NCBI GenBank assembly: GCA_947577185.1
Contig: CANPUE010000011.1
Span: 1-64,000 of the forward strand
DNA: 64,000 nucleotides
Direction of reading: 5' to 3'
From: an uncultured Lachnospiraceae bacterium
GTDB lineage: Bacteria > Bacillota > Clostridia > Lachnospirales > Lachnospiraceae
Position numbers and translations under genes: made by a program. Numbering within the stretch: position 1 is the first letter of the stretch; every line of letters starts with the position of its first letter. Positions 50,749 to 60,294 of this stretch are shown in pieces. The notes below the pieces were generated by a model, which saw only the letters and a program-made list of their open reading frames with translations, was not told the origin of the DNA and did not search any database.

Positions 50749-53061
50749 ATGGCGACAGAAGAAAAAAAAGAAGTTGTTTTTGATGATGGAAGAATTGAAT
50801 CGATTGAAGAGTTTCAGAGTCCTGAGGCGCTGTATCAGGAGTTGATTGCGCGTGTGCGGAAATACCATCCTTCCGATGATATTTCTCTGATCGAGAAAGC
50901 ATATCAGGAGGCCAGTGCGGCGCATAAGGATCAATTTCGCAAGTCAGGGGAACCGTATATCATACACCCGTTATGTGTGGCGATCGTCCTTGCAGATCTG
51001 GAAATGGACAAAGAGACGATCGTAGCAGGGCTTTTGCATGATGTCGTGGAAGACACACCGATCACGGACGCGGAGGTTCAGGAAAGATTCGGTGCGGACG
51101 TTGCTCTTTTGGTGGACGGAGTCACGAAACTCGACAAACTGGAATTTCACGGGGAAAAGAGTAATGACAAGGATGCGGAGAAACTGGAGCGGCAGGCGGA
51201 AAACCTGCGGAAGATGTTTCTGGCGATGGCGAGGGACATCCGTGTCATTATCATCAAACTTGCAGACAGACTGCATAATATGAGGACATTGCAGTACAGG
51301 AAACCGGAGAAACAGCAGGAGGTTGCCAGAGAAACGCTGGACATTTATTCACCGATTGCGCAGCGGCTCGGCATTTCCAAGTTAAAGGTGGAACTGGATG
51401 ATCTGTCACTCAAATATTTAGAACCGGAAGCCTATTATGAACTGGTGGATACGATTGCAGTCCGTAAGAGTGTCCGGGAGAAATATATCCAGTCGATCGT
51501 GGATGAAGTCAGCGAGCATATCAGTCATGCAGGAATCAAGGCGCAGATTGACGGGCGCATCAAGCATTTTTTCAGTATTTATAAAAAAATGAAAAACCAG
51601 AACAAGACAATCGATCAGATTTATGATCTGTTTGCGGTACGCATTATTGTCGATACGGTACAGGACTGCTATGCGGCGCTTGGAGTCATTCATGAAATGT
51701 ACAAACCGATTCCGGGACGTTTCAAGGATTATATTTCCGTTCCAAAGGCCAACATGTATCAGTCGCTGCATACAACGCTGATCGGTTCCGGCGGACAGCC
51801 GTTCGAGATACAGATCCGTACTTACGAGATGCATAAGGCGGCCGAATACGGAATTGCCGCGCATTGGAAATATAAAGAAGCTTCTGACGGAAAAAAGGTG
51901 GAAACGCAGGAAGAAGAGAAGCTGGTATGGCTGCGGCAGATTCTGGAATGGCAGCAGACAGCGGAAGACAACAAGGAATTTATGAAGCTGTTAAAGAGCG
52001 ATCTGAATCTTTTTTCCGACCATGTCTATTGTTTCACGCCCAATGGAGATGTCAGGAACCTTCCGGCAGGTTCCACACCGATCGACTTTGCGTACTGTAT
52101 TCACAGCGCGGTCGGCAACAGGATGATCGGCGCGAGAGTAAACGGCAAGCTTGTGACGATCGATTACGAGATTAAAAACGGTGACCGCATTGAAATTATG
52201 ACGTCCCAGAATTCCAAGGGGCCGAGCCGGGACTGGCTTAATATCGTAAAGAGCACACAGGCCAAAAATAAGATCAATCAGTGGTTTAAACAGGAACTCA
52301 AAGAAGATAACATTATAAAGGGAAAGGAACTCATTTTAAATTACTGTAAGGCAAAATCCATCAATACGCAGGATGTTCTGATGCCGCAGTATGAGGAAGC
52401 CATCATGAAGAAATATGGTTTCCGTGACTGGGATTCTGTACTGGCTGCAGTCGGACATGGCGGGCTCAAAGAGGGCCAGATCATCAACCGGATGCAGGAG
52501 ATGTATGACAATGAACATAAAAAAGAGAGATCCGATGAGGACATTCTGGCTGAGGTAAAAGAGAATGCACAGTTTAACCGGATGCGCCCCGGAAAAAGTT
52601 CCAGCGGCATCGTGGTCAAGGGCATTCACGATGTGGCGGTCAGATTTTCCAAATGCTGTTCCCCGGTACCGGGAGATGAAATTGTCGGTTTTGTGACAAG
52701 AGGACGGGGGGTTTCCGTTCACCGGACGGATTGCATCAACATTTTGAATCTGCCGGAGATTGACCGCGTGCGGCTGATCGATGCGGAATGGCAGCAGACG
52801 GTGGAAGAAAACGGGGATGAGAAATATCTTGCAGAGATCAGCGTTTATGCCAATAACCGAAATGGTCTGTTAGCCGATATTTCAAAAGCGCTGACAGAAC
52901 GCAATATTGACATTCTGAGTCTGAATACAAAGGTCAACAAGAAAGAGACCGCGACCATGTCGATCAGTTTCGAGATCAGGAGCAGAGACGAACTCAACCG
53001 CATTATCGATAAGATCAGGATGATAGACAGCGTTATTGATATCGAAAGGACAACAGGCTGA
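50749..53061 (+). CDS. rsh: Bifunctional (p)ppGpp synthetase/hydrolase, RelA/SpoT homolog
   Basis: A ~770-aa stringent-response enzyme. The HD hydrolase domain has YIIHPLCVAIVLADLE and AGLLHDVVEDT (~75-95), and IKLADRLHNMRTL. The synthetase domain has YDLFAVRIIVDTVQDCYAAL, RFKDYISVPKANMYQSLHTT and EIQIRTYEMH. The TGS domain (VYCFTPNGDVRNLPAGSTPI) and the C-terminal zinc-finger/ACT region (CCSPVPGDEIVGFVTRGRGV, NRNGLLADISKALTERNIDI) are complete. Both catalytic halves look intact. The start is uncertain: ATG codons at 50743 and 50749 and a GTG further up have no strong ribosome site. Confidence 0.95.
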   Translation: MATEEKKEVVFDDGRIESIEEFQSPEALYQELIARVRKYHPSDDISLIEKAYQEASAAHKDQFRKSGEPYIIHPLCVAIVLADLEMDKETIVAGLLHDVVEDTPITDAEVQERFGADVALLVDGVTKLDKLEFHGEKSNDKDAEKLERQAENLRKMFLAMARDIRVIIIKLADRLHNMRTLQYRKPEKQQEVARETLDIYSPIAQRLGISKLKVELDDLSLKYLEPEAYYELVDTIAVRKSVREKYIQSIVDEVSEHISHAGIKAQIDGRIKHFFSIYKKMKNQNKTIDQIYDLFAVRIIVDTVQDCYAALGVIHEMYKPIPGRFKDYISVPKANMYQSLHTTLIGSGGQPFEIQIRTYEMHKAAEYGIAAHWKYKEASDGKKVETQEEEKLVWLRQILEWQQTAEDNKEFMKLLKSDLNLFSDHVYCFTPNGDVRNLPAGSTPIDFAYCIHSAVGNRMIGARVNGKLVTIDYEIKNGDRIEIMTSQNSKGPSRDWLNIVKSTQAKNKINQWFKQELKEDNIIKGKELILNYCKAKSINTQDVLMPQYEEAIMKKYGFRDWDSVLAAVGHGGLKEGQIINRMQEMYDNEHKKERSDEDILAEVKENAQFNRMRPGKSSSGIVVKGIHDVAVRFSKCCSPVPGDEIVGFVTRGRGVSVHRTDCINILNLPEIDRVRLIDAEWQQTVEENGDEKYLAEISVYANNRNGLLADISKALTERNIDILSLNTKVNKKETATMSISFEIRSRDELNRIIDKIRMIDSVIDIERTTG

Positions 53062-53134
53062 TCGTTACGGGAGTAAGATCAGAATTCGGCCGGATCTGCG
53101 TTTGAGCCGGTGAAAGCAGAAAGTGAGGACACGT

Positions 53135-53764
53135 ATGTCAGATTTGAAAATCGGGAGGTTGATGCTGGGCATCTGCCAGACAAACTGTTATTTTGTATAC
53201 AAAGAGGGGACAAAGGATGTCATTTTCTTTGATCCGGCCGATAAGGGCGACTATATTTACGAGACGTTACAAATCAAGGGCTTCCGGGTAGCGGGCATTT
53301 TGCTGACGCACGGCCACTTTGACCATATCTGGGGGACGAATAAGCTGCGTGAACTTTCCGGGGCGCCGATCTACGCTTATGAAAAGGAAAAAGAACTGTG
53401 TGAGGATGCCGTCACGAATGTTTCTGATCAGGTTGGCAGGCCTTATACGGTGATACCCGACAGATATTTAAAAGACGGGGAAGAGATCACGATCGCGGAT
53501 ATGACCTGTAAGCTGATTGCAACGCCGGGGCATACGGTTGGGAGCTGCTGCTATTATTTTGAGGAGGACGGCATACTGATCAGCGGGGACACGCTGTTTC
53601 AGGAATCTGTGGGCAGAACGGACCTGCCTACAGGCAGCATGAGCGAAATCGTGCGTTCGATCAGGGAACGGCTGTTTGTTCTGCCGGATACCGTAAGAGT
53701 ATATCCCGGACATGGTGAAACAACGGATATCGGGCATGAGAAAAAGTACAATCCGTTTTGTTAA
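53135..53764 (+). CDS. MBL-fold hydrolase (glyoxalase II-like)
   Basis: A 209-aa metallo-beta-lactamase-fold enzyme. The zinc motif THGHFDHIWG (~58-67) has the HxHxDH pattern. ATPGHTVGSCCYYF supplies the next histidine, LISGDTLFQESVGRTDL the bridging aspartate, and VYPGHGETT the last histidine. This set is typical of the YcbL/glyoxalase II-like group that hydrolyses thioesters. I start at MSDLKIGRLM with GTGAGG upstream. Location directly after rsh is common in Firmicutes. A strong terminator follows. Confidence 0.9.
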   Translation: MSDLKIGRLMLGICQTNCYFVYKEGTKDVIFFDPADKGDYIYETLQIKGFRVAGILLTHGHFDHIWGTNKLRELSGAPIYAYEKEKELCEDAVTNVSDQVGRPYTVIPDRYLKDGEEITIADMTCKLIATPGHTVGSCCYYFEEDGILISGDTLFQESVGRTDLPTGSMSEIVRSIRERLFVLPDTVRVYPGHGETTDIGHEKKYNPFC

Positions 53765-53792
53765 GCGTTTTGTCAGGATAAAAAAATGTTTT

Positions 53793-53831
53793 GCAGGCGG
53801 TTGGGAGGAGCCTTCCAATCGCCTGCTTTTT
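53793..53831 (+). terminator. Terminator after the MBL hydrolase
   Basis: GCAGGCGGTTGG pairs with CCAATCGCCTGC (one mismatch) and is followed by a T-run. It ends the rsh-MBL unit. Confidence 0.9.
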
Positions 53832-53887
53832 AGAAAAATGACTGTAGATCAGAAAAGGCCGGCACAGGAGAGGGAAAAGGGCAGGAA

Positions 53888-54682
53888 ATGAAAATGGAGA
53901 CGGAAGTGGAAAGGGAAAGCGGATTACAGGCGGAATCAGACGGAAAATCAGACAGCAGTAACCAGGTAAGGGGCTTAAACAGGGATGTGATCAAGTACAT
54001 AGCAATGGTTACGATGTTACTCAACCACATTGCACATACTTTACTGCCCCACGGTACGGCATTACAGTTTATTTTTGAATTTGCGGGCTATTTTACTGCG
54101 CCCACGATGTGTTATTTTCTGGTGGAAGGGTATGAATACACGCGTTCCAAGAAAAAATATGGACAACGACTGCTGGTGTTTGCAGTGATTTCACAGTTTG
54201 CGTTTTCTTATGCGTTTTCCTTTGGAGCGCTAAATATGATCTACACGCTTTTTATCTGTTTTCTGATTCTGGTCGTGAAGGAAAAGATGAAAGAGGGTGG
54301 GTTAAAGACACTTGTCACGGTCTTGCTCGTTCTGGTGACGGCCGTTGGTGACTGGCCGTTCATGGCAGCGATCTATACACTCCTGTTTGCCAGTCATAAG
54401 GGATCAAAAACAGGGATGGTACGTTCCTATGCGGCAGCCTATCTGATCTTTGTGTTGTTCAATCTGCCGCAGTATATGGTATCGCCTCTGTATTCTACCG
54501 TGGAGGCAGTGCTTCTCGGTCTTTTATCGGGGATCGCGGTGCTCATCTCCGGTGTAGTCGTCCTGTTTTTGTATAACGGAAAGCGGGCCGGACATGGCAG
54601 AACGTTTTCCAAATGGTTTTTCTATCTGTTTTATCCGGGACATTTGTTTGCGATCGGGCTGATCGAACGTTTTTTGATGTGA
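53888..54682 (+). CDS. TraX-family membrane protein
   Basis: A 264-aa protein with about eight membrane segments after a charged N-terminus. The opening LNRDVIKYIAMVTMLLNHIA with the conserved His, then FEFAGYFTAPTMCYFLVEGY (RxxF/P-type), is the TraX/YjgN-like acyltransferase-family pattern. In F plasmid TraX acetylates pilin; in Clostridia chromosomal homologues are common, and their substrate is unknown. No pilus or conjugation gene is nearby. AGGGCAGGA precedes the ATG. Confidence 0.82.
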   Translation: MKMETEVERESGLQAESDGKSDSSNQVRGLNRDVIKYIAMVTMLLNHIAHTLLPHGTALQFIFEFAGYFTAPTMCYFLVEGYEYTRSKKKYGQRLLVFAVISQFAFSYAFSFGALNMIYTLFICFLILVVKEKMKEGGLKTLVTVLLVLVTAVGDWPFMAAIYTLLFASHKGSKTGMVRSYAAAYLIFVLFNLPQYMVSPLYSTVEAVLLGLLSGIAVLISGVVVLFLYNGKRAGHGRTFSKWFFYLFYPGHLFAIGLIERFLM

Positions 54683-54717
54683 GAACGTGATTGAGAAAAA
54701 ACGGAAGGAGTATCTGT

Positions 54718-56004
54718 ATGTCACAGTCGGTATCATCGCTTGCAAAAGAAGTGATCCGTCTGGCGCATGACGGAATTTTGATGAATATGCGCTTTCTGGA
54801 CGTTGCATTGTCCAAATTGCGGCTGGAAGAAAAAGAGCAGATGGGAGCATTTGTTTTTGACGGAGCCGTACTGTTTTACGATCCGCGCCTGCTGCTTGCC
54901 AGGTATCGGGCAGAGCCTCATTTTATGGTCAGGCTCTATCTGCATGTGCTGCTGCACTGTATTTTTTACCACGGGTTCCAGACAGATAAACTGGAGCGGG
55001 AATACTGGGATCTGGCAACCGATATCGCGGTGGAGAACACGATTCTGGAGATGCACTTTCATCTGGCACAGCTGCAGTCAGACATGTTGCTGCAGGGCAG
55101 GATGGACCTTTTGAAAAAGCAGGCCGGAGGCCTGACCGCGGAAAAGATCTACAGACATTTCCGGATTGAGCCGCCCTCATCGAAAGCGGTGAAAGAGTGG
55201 CGCGCACTCTGTCATTATGATGAGCATCTTTACTGGGATAAAAAAGAGGAACTTACGCTTTCCGGGGAGGAATGGAGAAAGGTAAGTGAACGCATCAGGG
55301 CGGATTTAAAAAGCTTTTCCAGAGACAGGAATCCGTCTGAGAGCATGGAGGAAAATCTGCGGGAGGCTGTGCGGGAGAAATATGACTATACGGATTTTTT
55401 GCGCCGCTTTATGGTGATGGGGGAGACGATACAGGTAAATGATGACGAATTCGATTATATTTATTATACGTACGGACTGTCCCATTACGGCAACATGCCG
55501 TTGGTGGAACCGCTTGAATACAAAGACGCCAACAAGATCAGGGATTTTGTGATCGCGCTCGATACCTCCGCTTCCTGCAGGGGAGAGGTGGTACAGGCTT
55601 TTTTGAAAAAGACTTATCAGATCATGCAGCAGAGGGAGAATTTTTTCCGCAAGATCAACGTGCACATCATTCAGTGTGATCATGAGGTGCGCAGTGACAC
55701 TGTGATCACCTGTGAGGAAGATTTTGACCGTTTCATGAAAACCGGGAAGCTCACGGGGTTCGGGTCCACGGATTTCAGGCCGGTTTTTGCCTATGTGGAG
55801 AATCTGCAGCGGGAAGGTGCGTTTGAAAACCTCAAAGGGCTGCTTTATTTTACGGACGGCTATGGGATCTATCCGGAGCAGATGCCGGATTATGATACCG
55901 CATTTATTTTTCTGGGAGAGGACGGGGAAGCGCCGGCGGTGCCGCCGTGGGCGATCCGGATCATACTGCCGGAGGAAGAACCGTCTGCGGAGCGCTTTTC
56001 ATGA
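54718..56004 (+). CDS. VWA-like protein with putative metallopeptidase domain (DUF2201 type)
   Basis: A 428-aa protein. I start at MSQSVSSLAKEV with GGAAGGAG 7 bases upstream. The N-terminal half has LYLHVLLHCIFYHGFQ, which is a HxxxH-like predicted metal site, followed by WDLATDIAVENTIL. The C-terminal half is a VWA-type domain with VIALDTSASCRGEVVQAFLK (MIDAS DxSxS), TDFRPVFAYVENLQ and LLYFTDGYGIYP. It is encoded 33 bases before a MoxR-type ATPase. Such AAA/VWA pairs act as metal-insertion or remodelling chaperones; the client here is unknown. Confidence 0.85.
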   Translation: MSQSVSSLAKEVIRLAHDGILMNMRFLDVALSKLRLEEKEQMGAFVFDGAVLFYDPRLLLARYRAEPHFMVRLYLHVLLHCIFYHGFQTDKLEREYWDLATDIAVENTILEMHFHLAQLQSDMLLQGRMDLLKKQAGGLTAEKIYRHFRIEPPSSKAVKEWRALCHYDEHLYWDKKEELTLSGEEWRKVSERIRADLKSFSRDRNPSESMEENLREAVREKYDYTDFLRRFMVMGETIQVNDDEFDYIYYTYGLSHYGNMPLVEPLEYKDANKIRDFVIALDTSASCRGEVVQAFLKKTYQIMQQRENFFRKINVHIIQCDHEVRSDTVITCEEDFDRFMKTGKLTGFGSTDFRPVFAYVENLQREGAFENLKGLLYFTDGYGIYPEQMPDYDTAFIFLGEDGEAPAVPPWAIRIILPEEEPSAERFS

Positions 56005-56037
56005 GGGAAGCGGAATGGGAAAGGAATGTAAATCAGG

Positions 56038-57582
56038 ATGAACATTAAACAGGCAAAGGAATATATCAAAGATTCTGTCAAATTGTATTTAAAGAAAGAT
56101 GAAGAAGGGGAGTACCGGATCCCGGTGGTCAGACAGCGGCCGGTGTTTCTGCTTGGCGCGCCTGGAATCGGAAAGACTGCCATTATGGAACAGATTGCAC
56201 AGGAACTGGGCATTGCGCTTGTATCTTACTCGATGACACATCATACGAGACAGTCGGCGCTGGGGCTTCCATTTATCGCGCACAGGGAATACGAAGGGCG
56301 CTCCTATGACGTGTCGGAATATACGATGAGCGAGATCATCGCGTCCATCTATGATGTCATGCGGGAGAGCGGTATCCGGGAGGGGATTCTTTTTCTGGAT
56401 GAGATCAATTGTGTGTCGGAGACGTTAGCGCCGTCCATGCTGCAGTTTTTGCAGTACAAAGTGTTTGGCCGCCATAAAGTGCCGGAAGGGTGGGTGATCG
56501 TGACGGCAGGCAATCCGCCCGAATATAATAAGTCGGTGCGGGAATTTGATATCGTCACGCTCGACCGGATGAAGATTCTGGAGGTGGAGGCGGACTATGC
56601 GGTCTGGAAAGAATATGCCAGAGACAAAAATCTGCATACCGCGGTCTTAAATTATCTGGATCTGAAAAAGGAAGATTTTTATCAGGTGGAGACGACGGTC
56701 CGCGGTAAGAATTATATTACCGCGAGAGGATGGGAGGATCTGTCTACGGTGATATCGCTCTATGAAGAAGAGGGGATGCCCATAGAGGAATCCCTTGTAG
56801 AGCAGTATATCAGGAATCCGAGGGTGGTTAGAGAGTTTGGCGCTTATTATGATCTGTATCGGAAATATAAAAAAGATTATCGCATCGAGGACATTCTGTC
56901 GGGACATGTGCCGGCACAGACTGCGGAGAAGGCGAGGAAGGCAGATTTTGACGAGAGACTTTCCCTGATGGGAATGCTGCTTGATTATGTACAGCACGAT
57001 ATCCGGGAGAATATGGAACGGTATGACTATATCACGAATTTGCTCGTGCATATGAAGGCGCTCAAAGGCAGTGCGGAGAGCGGCGGAAAGGAAGCTGTAC
57101 GGGCGCTTTTGGAGAAACAGATCCAGGGCAGGCAAAAAGGCATGGAAGCGCTGCAGAAGGCAGGCTCTTTGTCCGACAGGGAAAAGAGAAAGTACCGGCG
57201 TGTCATCCGTTTCCTGTCGGACTGTGAAAAGGCGCTGCGGCTGGCGGATACGGAGCAGACAGACGGCCAGGCAGCCATGCAGCTTTTGAAAGAGCGCTAT
57301 GATGCGGAAACTGTTTCCTACAAAAAAGAGACGGAACAGACCGGGCATAAGCTGCATTACCTGTTTGCCTTTGTGGAGGAGACGTTTGGTTCCGGCAACG
57401 AAATGCTGGTGCTTTTGACGGAATGTACGGTGAATCAGGACAGCGCGAAGTTTATCAGTCTGTATGGCAGTGAGGACTATATAAAACACAATGAAGAAAT
57501 GATGGTGTCTGAGCGCGGAGATGTACTGATGCGGGAGATTGAGAAACTGGAAATGTTGGAAAATGAGAAACCGGAAATCTGA
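56038..57582 (+). CDS. MoxR-type AAA+ ATPase
   Basis: A 514-aa ATPase. Walker A is LLGAPGIGKTAIMEQIAQEL (~38-57), Walker B GILFLDEINC, sensor 1 VIVTAGNPPEYN and an arginine-rich VREFDIVTLDRMKIL region. The C-terminal ~200 residues are helical (AMQLLKERYDAETVSYKKET) and longer than in core MoxR proteins, perhaps a docking domain for the VWA partner encoded just upstream. Substrate remodelling at the cost of ATP is inferred. An upstream GGAATGT gives only a weak ribosome site. Confidence 0.87.
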   Translation: MNIKQAKEYIKDSVKLYLKKDEEGEYRIPVVRQRPVFLLGAPGIGKTAIMEQIAQELGIALVSYSMTHHTRQSALGLPFIAHREYEGRSYDVSEYTMSEIIASIYDVMRESGIREGILFLDEINCVSETLAPSMLQFLQYKVFGRHKVPEGWVIVTAGNPPEYNKSVREFDIVTLDRMKILEVEADYAVWKEYARDKNLHTAVLNYLDLKKEDFYQVETTVRGKNYITARGWEDLSTVISLYEEEGMPIEESLVEQYIRNPRVVREFGAYYDLYRKYKKDYRIEDILSGHVPAQTAEKARKADFDERLSLMGMLLDYVQHDIRENMERYDYITNLLVHMKALKGSAESGGKEAVRALLEKQIQGRQKGMEALQKAGSLSDREKRKYRRVIRFLSDCEKALRLADTEQTDGQAAMQLLKERYDAETVSYKKETEQTGHKLHYLFAFVEETFGSGNEMLVLLTECTVNQDSAKFISLYGSEDYIKHNEEMMVSERGDVLMREIEKLEMLENEKPEI

Positions 57583-57643
57583 AACCGGCAGGAATTAGGA
57601 AGCCGGAATAAAAATGCAGTCTCCTGCGGGCTGAGAGGAAGGC

Positions 57644-58330
57644 ATGGTGGGCAGTATGGCCTGTAAAATTGTGATCATTGAGGATGAAGCAATCATCCGG
57701 AGAGAATTAAAACTTCTTTTGGAAAACGCCCTGTATGAGGTGTTTTCTCTCGAAGACTTTCACGACGCGGCCGCACAGACGGTCAGTTTCATGCCGGATC
57801 TGGTGCTTTTGGATGTCAACCTTCCCGATTGCAGCGGTTTTGATGTGTGCACACAGATCAGGGAACGATCCCGGGTGCCTGTAATCTTTCTGACCAGCCG
57901 TACAGATGCCATGGATGAGCTGACGGGGATGTTGAAGGGCGGGGACGACTACATTACAAAGCCTTATCAGCCGTCGATCCTTCTGGCGCGGATCGCGGCG
58001 GTGTTAAAAAGGACAAAGGGCAATGCGTTCGGGGAGACACTGCAGTTTTCTCATAATGGCGTGGAGCTGGATCTCTCCCGCTGCAGCCTGCGAGTGGGAG
58101 ACAAAAGCGCGGAGCTGACCAAAAATGAGATGAAGATCCTGCATCGGCTGTTCCGGCAGCCGGGGCAGTATGTGTCCCGCATGGAACTGATCGAGTATCT
58201 GTGGGAAAACCAGATTTTCATTGACGATAATACATTGAGCGTTCATGTGACGAGAATCCGGGAGAAATTAAGGCAGATGGGCGTCACCGATTTTATCGGG
58301 ACGAAAAGGGGAGTCGGATACAGGATATGA
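57644..58330 (+). CDS. BceR-like response regulator (OmpR family)
   Basis: A 228-aa regulator. The receiver has VIIEDEAIIRRELK, phospho-Asp in VLLDVNLPDCSGFDVC, VIFLTSR and DDYITKPYQ. The winged helix shows LTKNEMKILHRLFRQPGQYV, LSVHVTRIREKLRQ and GTKRGVGYRI. A GAGGAAGG site supports this ATG; an alternative ATG four codons in has GGTGGG. Start/stop overlap (ATGA) with the kinase indicates coupling. It forms a BceRSAB-type antimicrobial peptide sensing and detoxification module with the next three genes. Confidence 0.93.
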   Translation: MVGSMACKIVIIEDEAIIRRELKLLLENALYEVFSLEDFHDAAAQTVSFMPDLVLLDVNLPDCSGFDVCTQIRERSRVPVIFLTSRTDAMDELTGMLKGGDDYITKPYQPSILLARIAAVLKRTKGNAFGETLQFSHNGVELDLSRCSLRVGDKSAELTKNEMKILHRLFRQPGQYVSRMELIEYLWENQIFIDDNTLSVHVTRIREKLRQMGVTDFIGTKRGVGYRI

Positions 58331-59355
58331 GACCGGGACTTTTTTTGAAGGACAGATTTCTGCTGCTCTTACTACATGTCGTGTGTATGGGGCTTTTGTC
58401 GGCATTCCTTGGCCTGACAGGATATGAGGAAGAAAAGGTGCTTCTGATCCTGTGTGCATGGCTGTTGATCCTGACTGCCTGGCTGACAGTCACCTATTTG
58501 CAGCGCAAAAAATATTTTGACGAGACCGCGCAGATCCTTGAGAAGATGGAGCAGAAATACCTTCTGGGTGAACTGCTGCCGGTTTCTTTCCGGCTGGAGG
58601 ATAGGCTGTACCGGCAGATGCTGCGTCGTTCCAACAAGTCTGTGATCGAGCGTATCCGGCAGCTGGAAGAGGAAAAGCGGGAGTATAAAGAATTTATCGA
58701 GAGCTGGGTACATGAGATCAAAGCACCCATCACAGGGGTGACGCTTCTGTGCGAAAACGGGCGCAGAGCCGGGAATCCGGTGCCGGCGGGAGAAATTCTG
58801 CGTGATGTCAGTCTGGAAAATCAAAAGATTGAGAACCTCGTGGAGCAGGTGCTCTATTACGCCCGCATGGAAAAGGTGTATCAGGATTTTTTCATCCGGG
58901 AAACGGATCTGCAGGAAATTGCGAAAGAGGTTTTTGGAAAGAACCGCCTTCTGCTGATCGGAAGGCAGGTCAGGGCGGAGGTATCGTGTCAGCACAGAGT
59001 CTACACGGACGGTAAGTGGATCGCCTTTATCCTGAATCAGATGGTGTTAAACAGCATCAAATACTGTGCAGACCGTCCGGTATTTCGGATTTTCACACAG
59101 CCGTATGAAAAAGGGGTTTTCCTTATTTTTGAGGATAACGGGACGGGAATACCGCCTGAGGATCTGCCCCGTATTTTTGAAAAAGGATTTACGGGAAGCA
59201 ATGGACGGGCCAGACAGGGGGCCACCGGGATGGGGCTTTATCTTAGCCGCAGACTCTGCGAAAAGCTTGATGTGAGGATTTTTGCGGAATCGGTTCCGGG
59301 AGCGGGAACAAGGATGATTCTCGAATTTCCGGTGAGCAGTTATAGGAGTGAATGA
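58327..59355 (+). CDS. BceS-like intramembrane-sensing histidine kinase
   Basis: A 342-aa kinase. Two N-terminal helices (LLLLLHVVCMGLLSAFLGLT and VLLILCAWLLILTAWLTVTY) are separated by a loop of only a few residues, so no extracellular sensor exists and the signal must come from the ABC transporter. The phospho-His is in SWVHEIKAPITGVTL, which is the BceS-type H box. N, G1 and G2 boxes are FILNQMVLNSIKYCAD, IFEDNGTGIPPEDLPRIF and GATGMGLYLSRRLC. It overlaps the regulator gene. Confidence 0.93.
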   Translation: MRPGLFLKDRFLLLLLHVVCMGLLSAFLGLTGYEEEKVLLILCAWLLILTAWLTVTYLQRKKYFDETAQILEKMEQKYLLGELLPVSFRLEDRLYRQMLRRSNKSVIERIRQLEEEKREYKEFIESWVHEIKAPITGVTLLCENGRRAGNPVPAGEILRDVSLENQKIENLVEQVLYYARMEKVYQDFFIRETDLQEIAKEVFGKNRLLLIGRQVRAEVSCQHRVYTDGKWIAFILNQMVLNSIKYCADRPVFRIFTQPYEKGVFLIFEDNGTGIPPEDLPRIFEKGFTGSNGRARQGATGMGLYLSRRLCEKLDVRIFAESVPGAGTRMILEFPVSSYRSE

Positions 59356-59356
59356 T

Positions 59357-59398
59357 AAATTACAGTTATCTTAAAAAAATGTAAGATTACTGTAATTT
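59357..59398 (+). promoter_or_regulatory. Inverted repeat with TGTAA direct repeats before the BceAB-like genes
   Basis: AAATTACAGT...ACTGTAATTT (10-bp arms) is extended by TCTTA/TAAGA to 17-bp arms with one mismatch, around an A-rich loop. On the + strand TGTAA occurs at 59380 and 59391, an 11-base step, as in the phased repeats at 41.5 kb. It starts right after the kinase stop and is followed by a T-rich run, so it could be terminator, BceR-type operator, or both. Confidence 0.6.
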
Positions 59399-59526
59399 AT
59401 TTTTATACCACAAAGGATTCTGTCTGCTAAGATAAAAGGAGCACGGTGCGAATATAGTGCCTGATACATAGCGGATTTTGGTCCGCATAGGAATGTCGCG
59501 GGCGAAGAGAAAGGTGTGGTATTGAT

Positions 59527-60294
59527 ATGACAGATTATCTGAGAGTGGATGAGATCGAAAAATATTACGGAAACGGGGCAAATGTGACAAAGGCGATAGA
59601 CAGGGTCAGCTTCCGGGTGGAGAAAGGGGAATTTGTAGGAGTGATGGGCGCGTCCGGTTCCGGGAAGACTACCCTGCTTAACCTGTTGGCGACCATCGAC
59701 CAGGTTACGGCCGGACATATTTACTATGAAGCGACGGACATTACGGAACTCTCCGAGGAGGCGCTTTCGGAATTCCGCAAAGCCAATCTGGGATTTGTCT
59801 TCCAGGAGTACAATCTGTTAGATACGCTGACGATTGAAGAAAACATTCTGTTAGCGCTTACGCTGCAGGGAGGCTCGAAAAAAGAGATGGAAGAAGAATG
59901 CGCCAGAATGATCGGGCTTCTCGGACTGCAGGAGATCCGGGATAAATTTCCCTATCAGGTATCCGGAGGACAAAAGCAGCGGTGCGCCTGTGCCAGAGCG
60001 CTTGTACACAATCCGGTGCTCCTTTTGGCGGACGAACCGACCGGCGCGCTGGATTCGCGTTCCGCGCAGACGCTTCTGGAGACTTTTACAAGTCTGAATC
60101 ATTCTATGGGAGCGACGATCCTGATGGTTACCCATGACGCGTTTTCCGCCAGTTACTGCAGCCGCATTCTGTTTTTAAAGGACGGGAAGATTTTCTATGA
60201 ACTGATCCGGGGGGAAAAGGGACGGGGACAGTTTTTGCAGGAAATTTTAGATGTGCTTTCTCTGACAGGAGGTGAACATTCCGATGCTTACTAA
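59527..60294 (+). CDS. BceA-like ABC transporter ATP-binding protein
   Basis: A 255-aa ATPase. Walker [19 protein letters not shown] (~40-57), Q-loop FVFQEYNLLDT, signature VSGGQKQRCACARAL, Walker B LLADEPTGALD and H-loop MVTHDAFSASYC are all present, and the sequence LLATIDQVTAGHI is characteristic of BceA-like ATPases. It has a long (~130-base) leader that contains a hairpin (GCGGA/TCCGC). It overlaps the permease start. Confidence 0.94.
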   Translation: MTDYLRVDEIEKYYGNGANVTKAIDRVSFRVEKGEFVGVMGASGSGKTTLLNLLATIDQVTAGHIYYEATDITELSEEALSEFRKANLGFVFQEYNLLDTLTIEENILLALTLQGGSKKEMEEECARMIGLLGLQEIRDKFPYQVSGGQKQRCACARALVHNPVLLLADEPTGALDSRSAQTLLETFTSLNHSMGATILMVTHDAFSASYCSRILFLKDGKIFYELIRGEKGRGQFLQEILDVLSLTGGEHSDAY

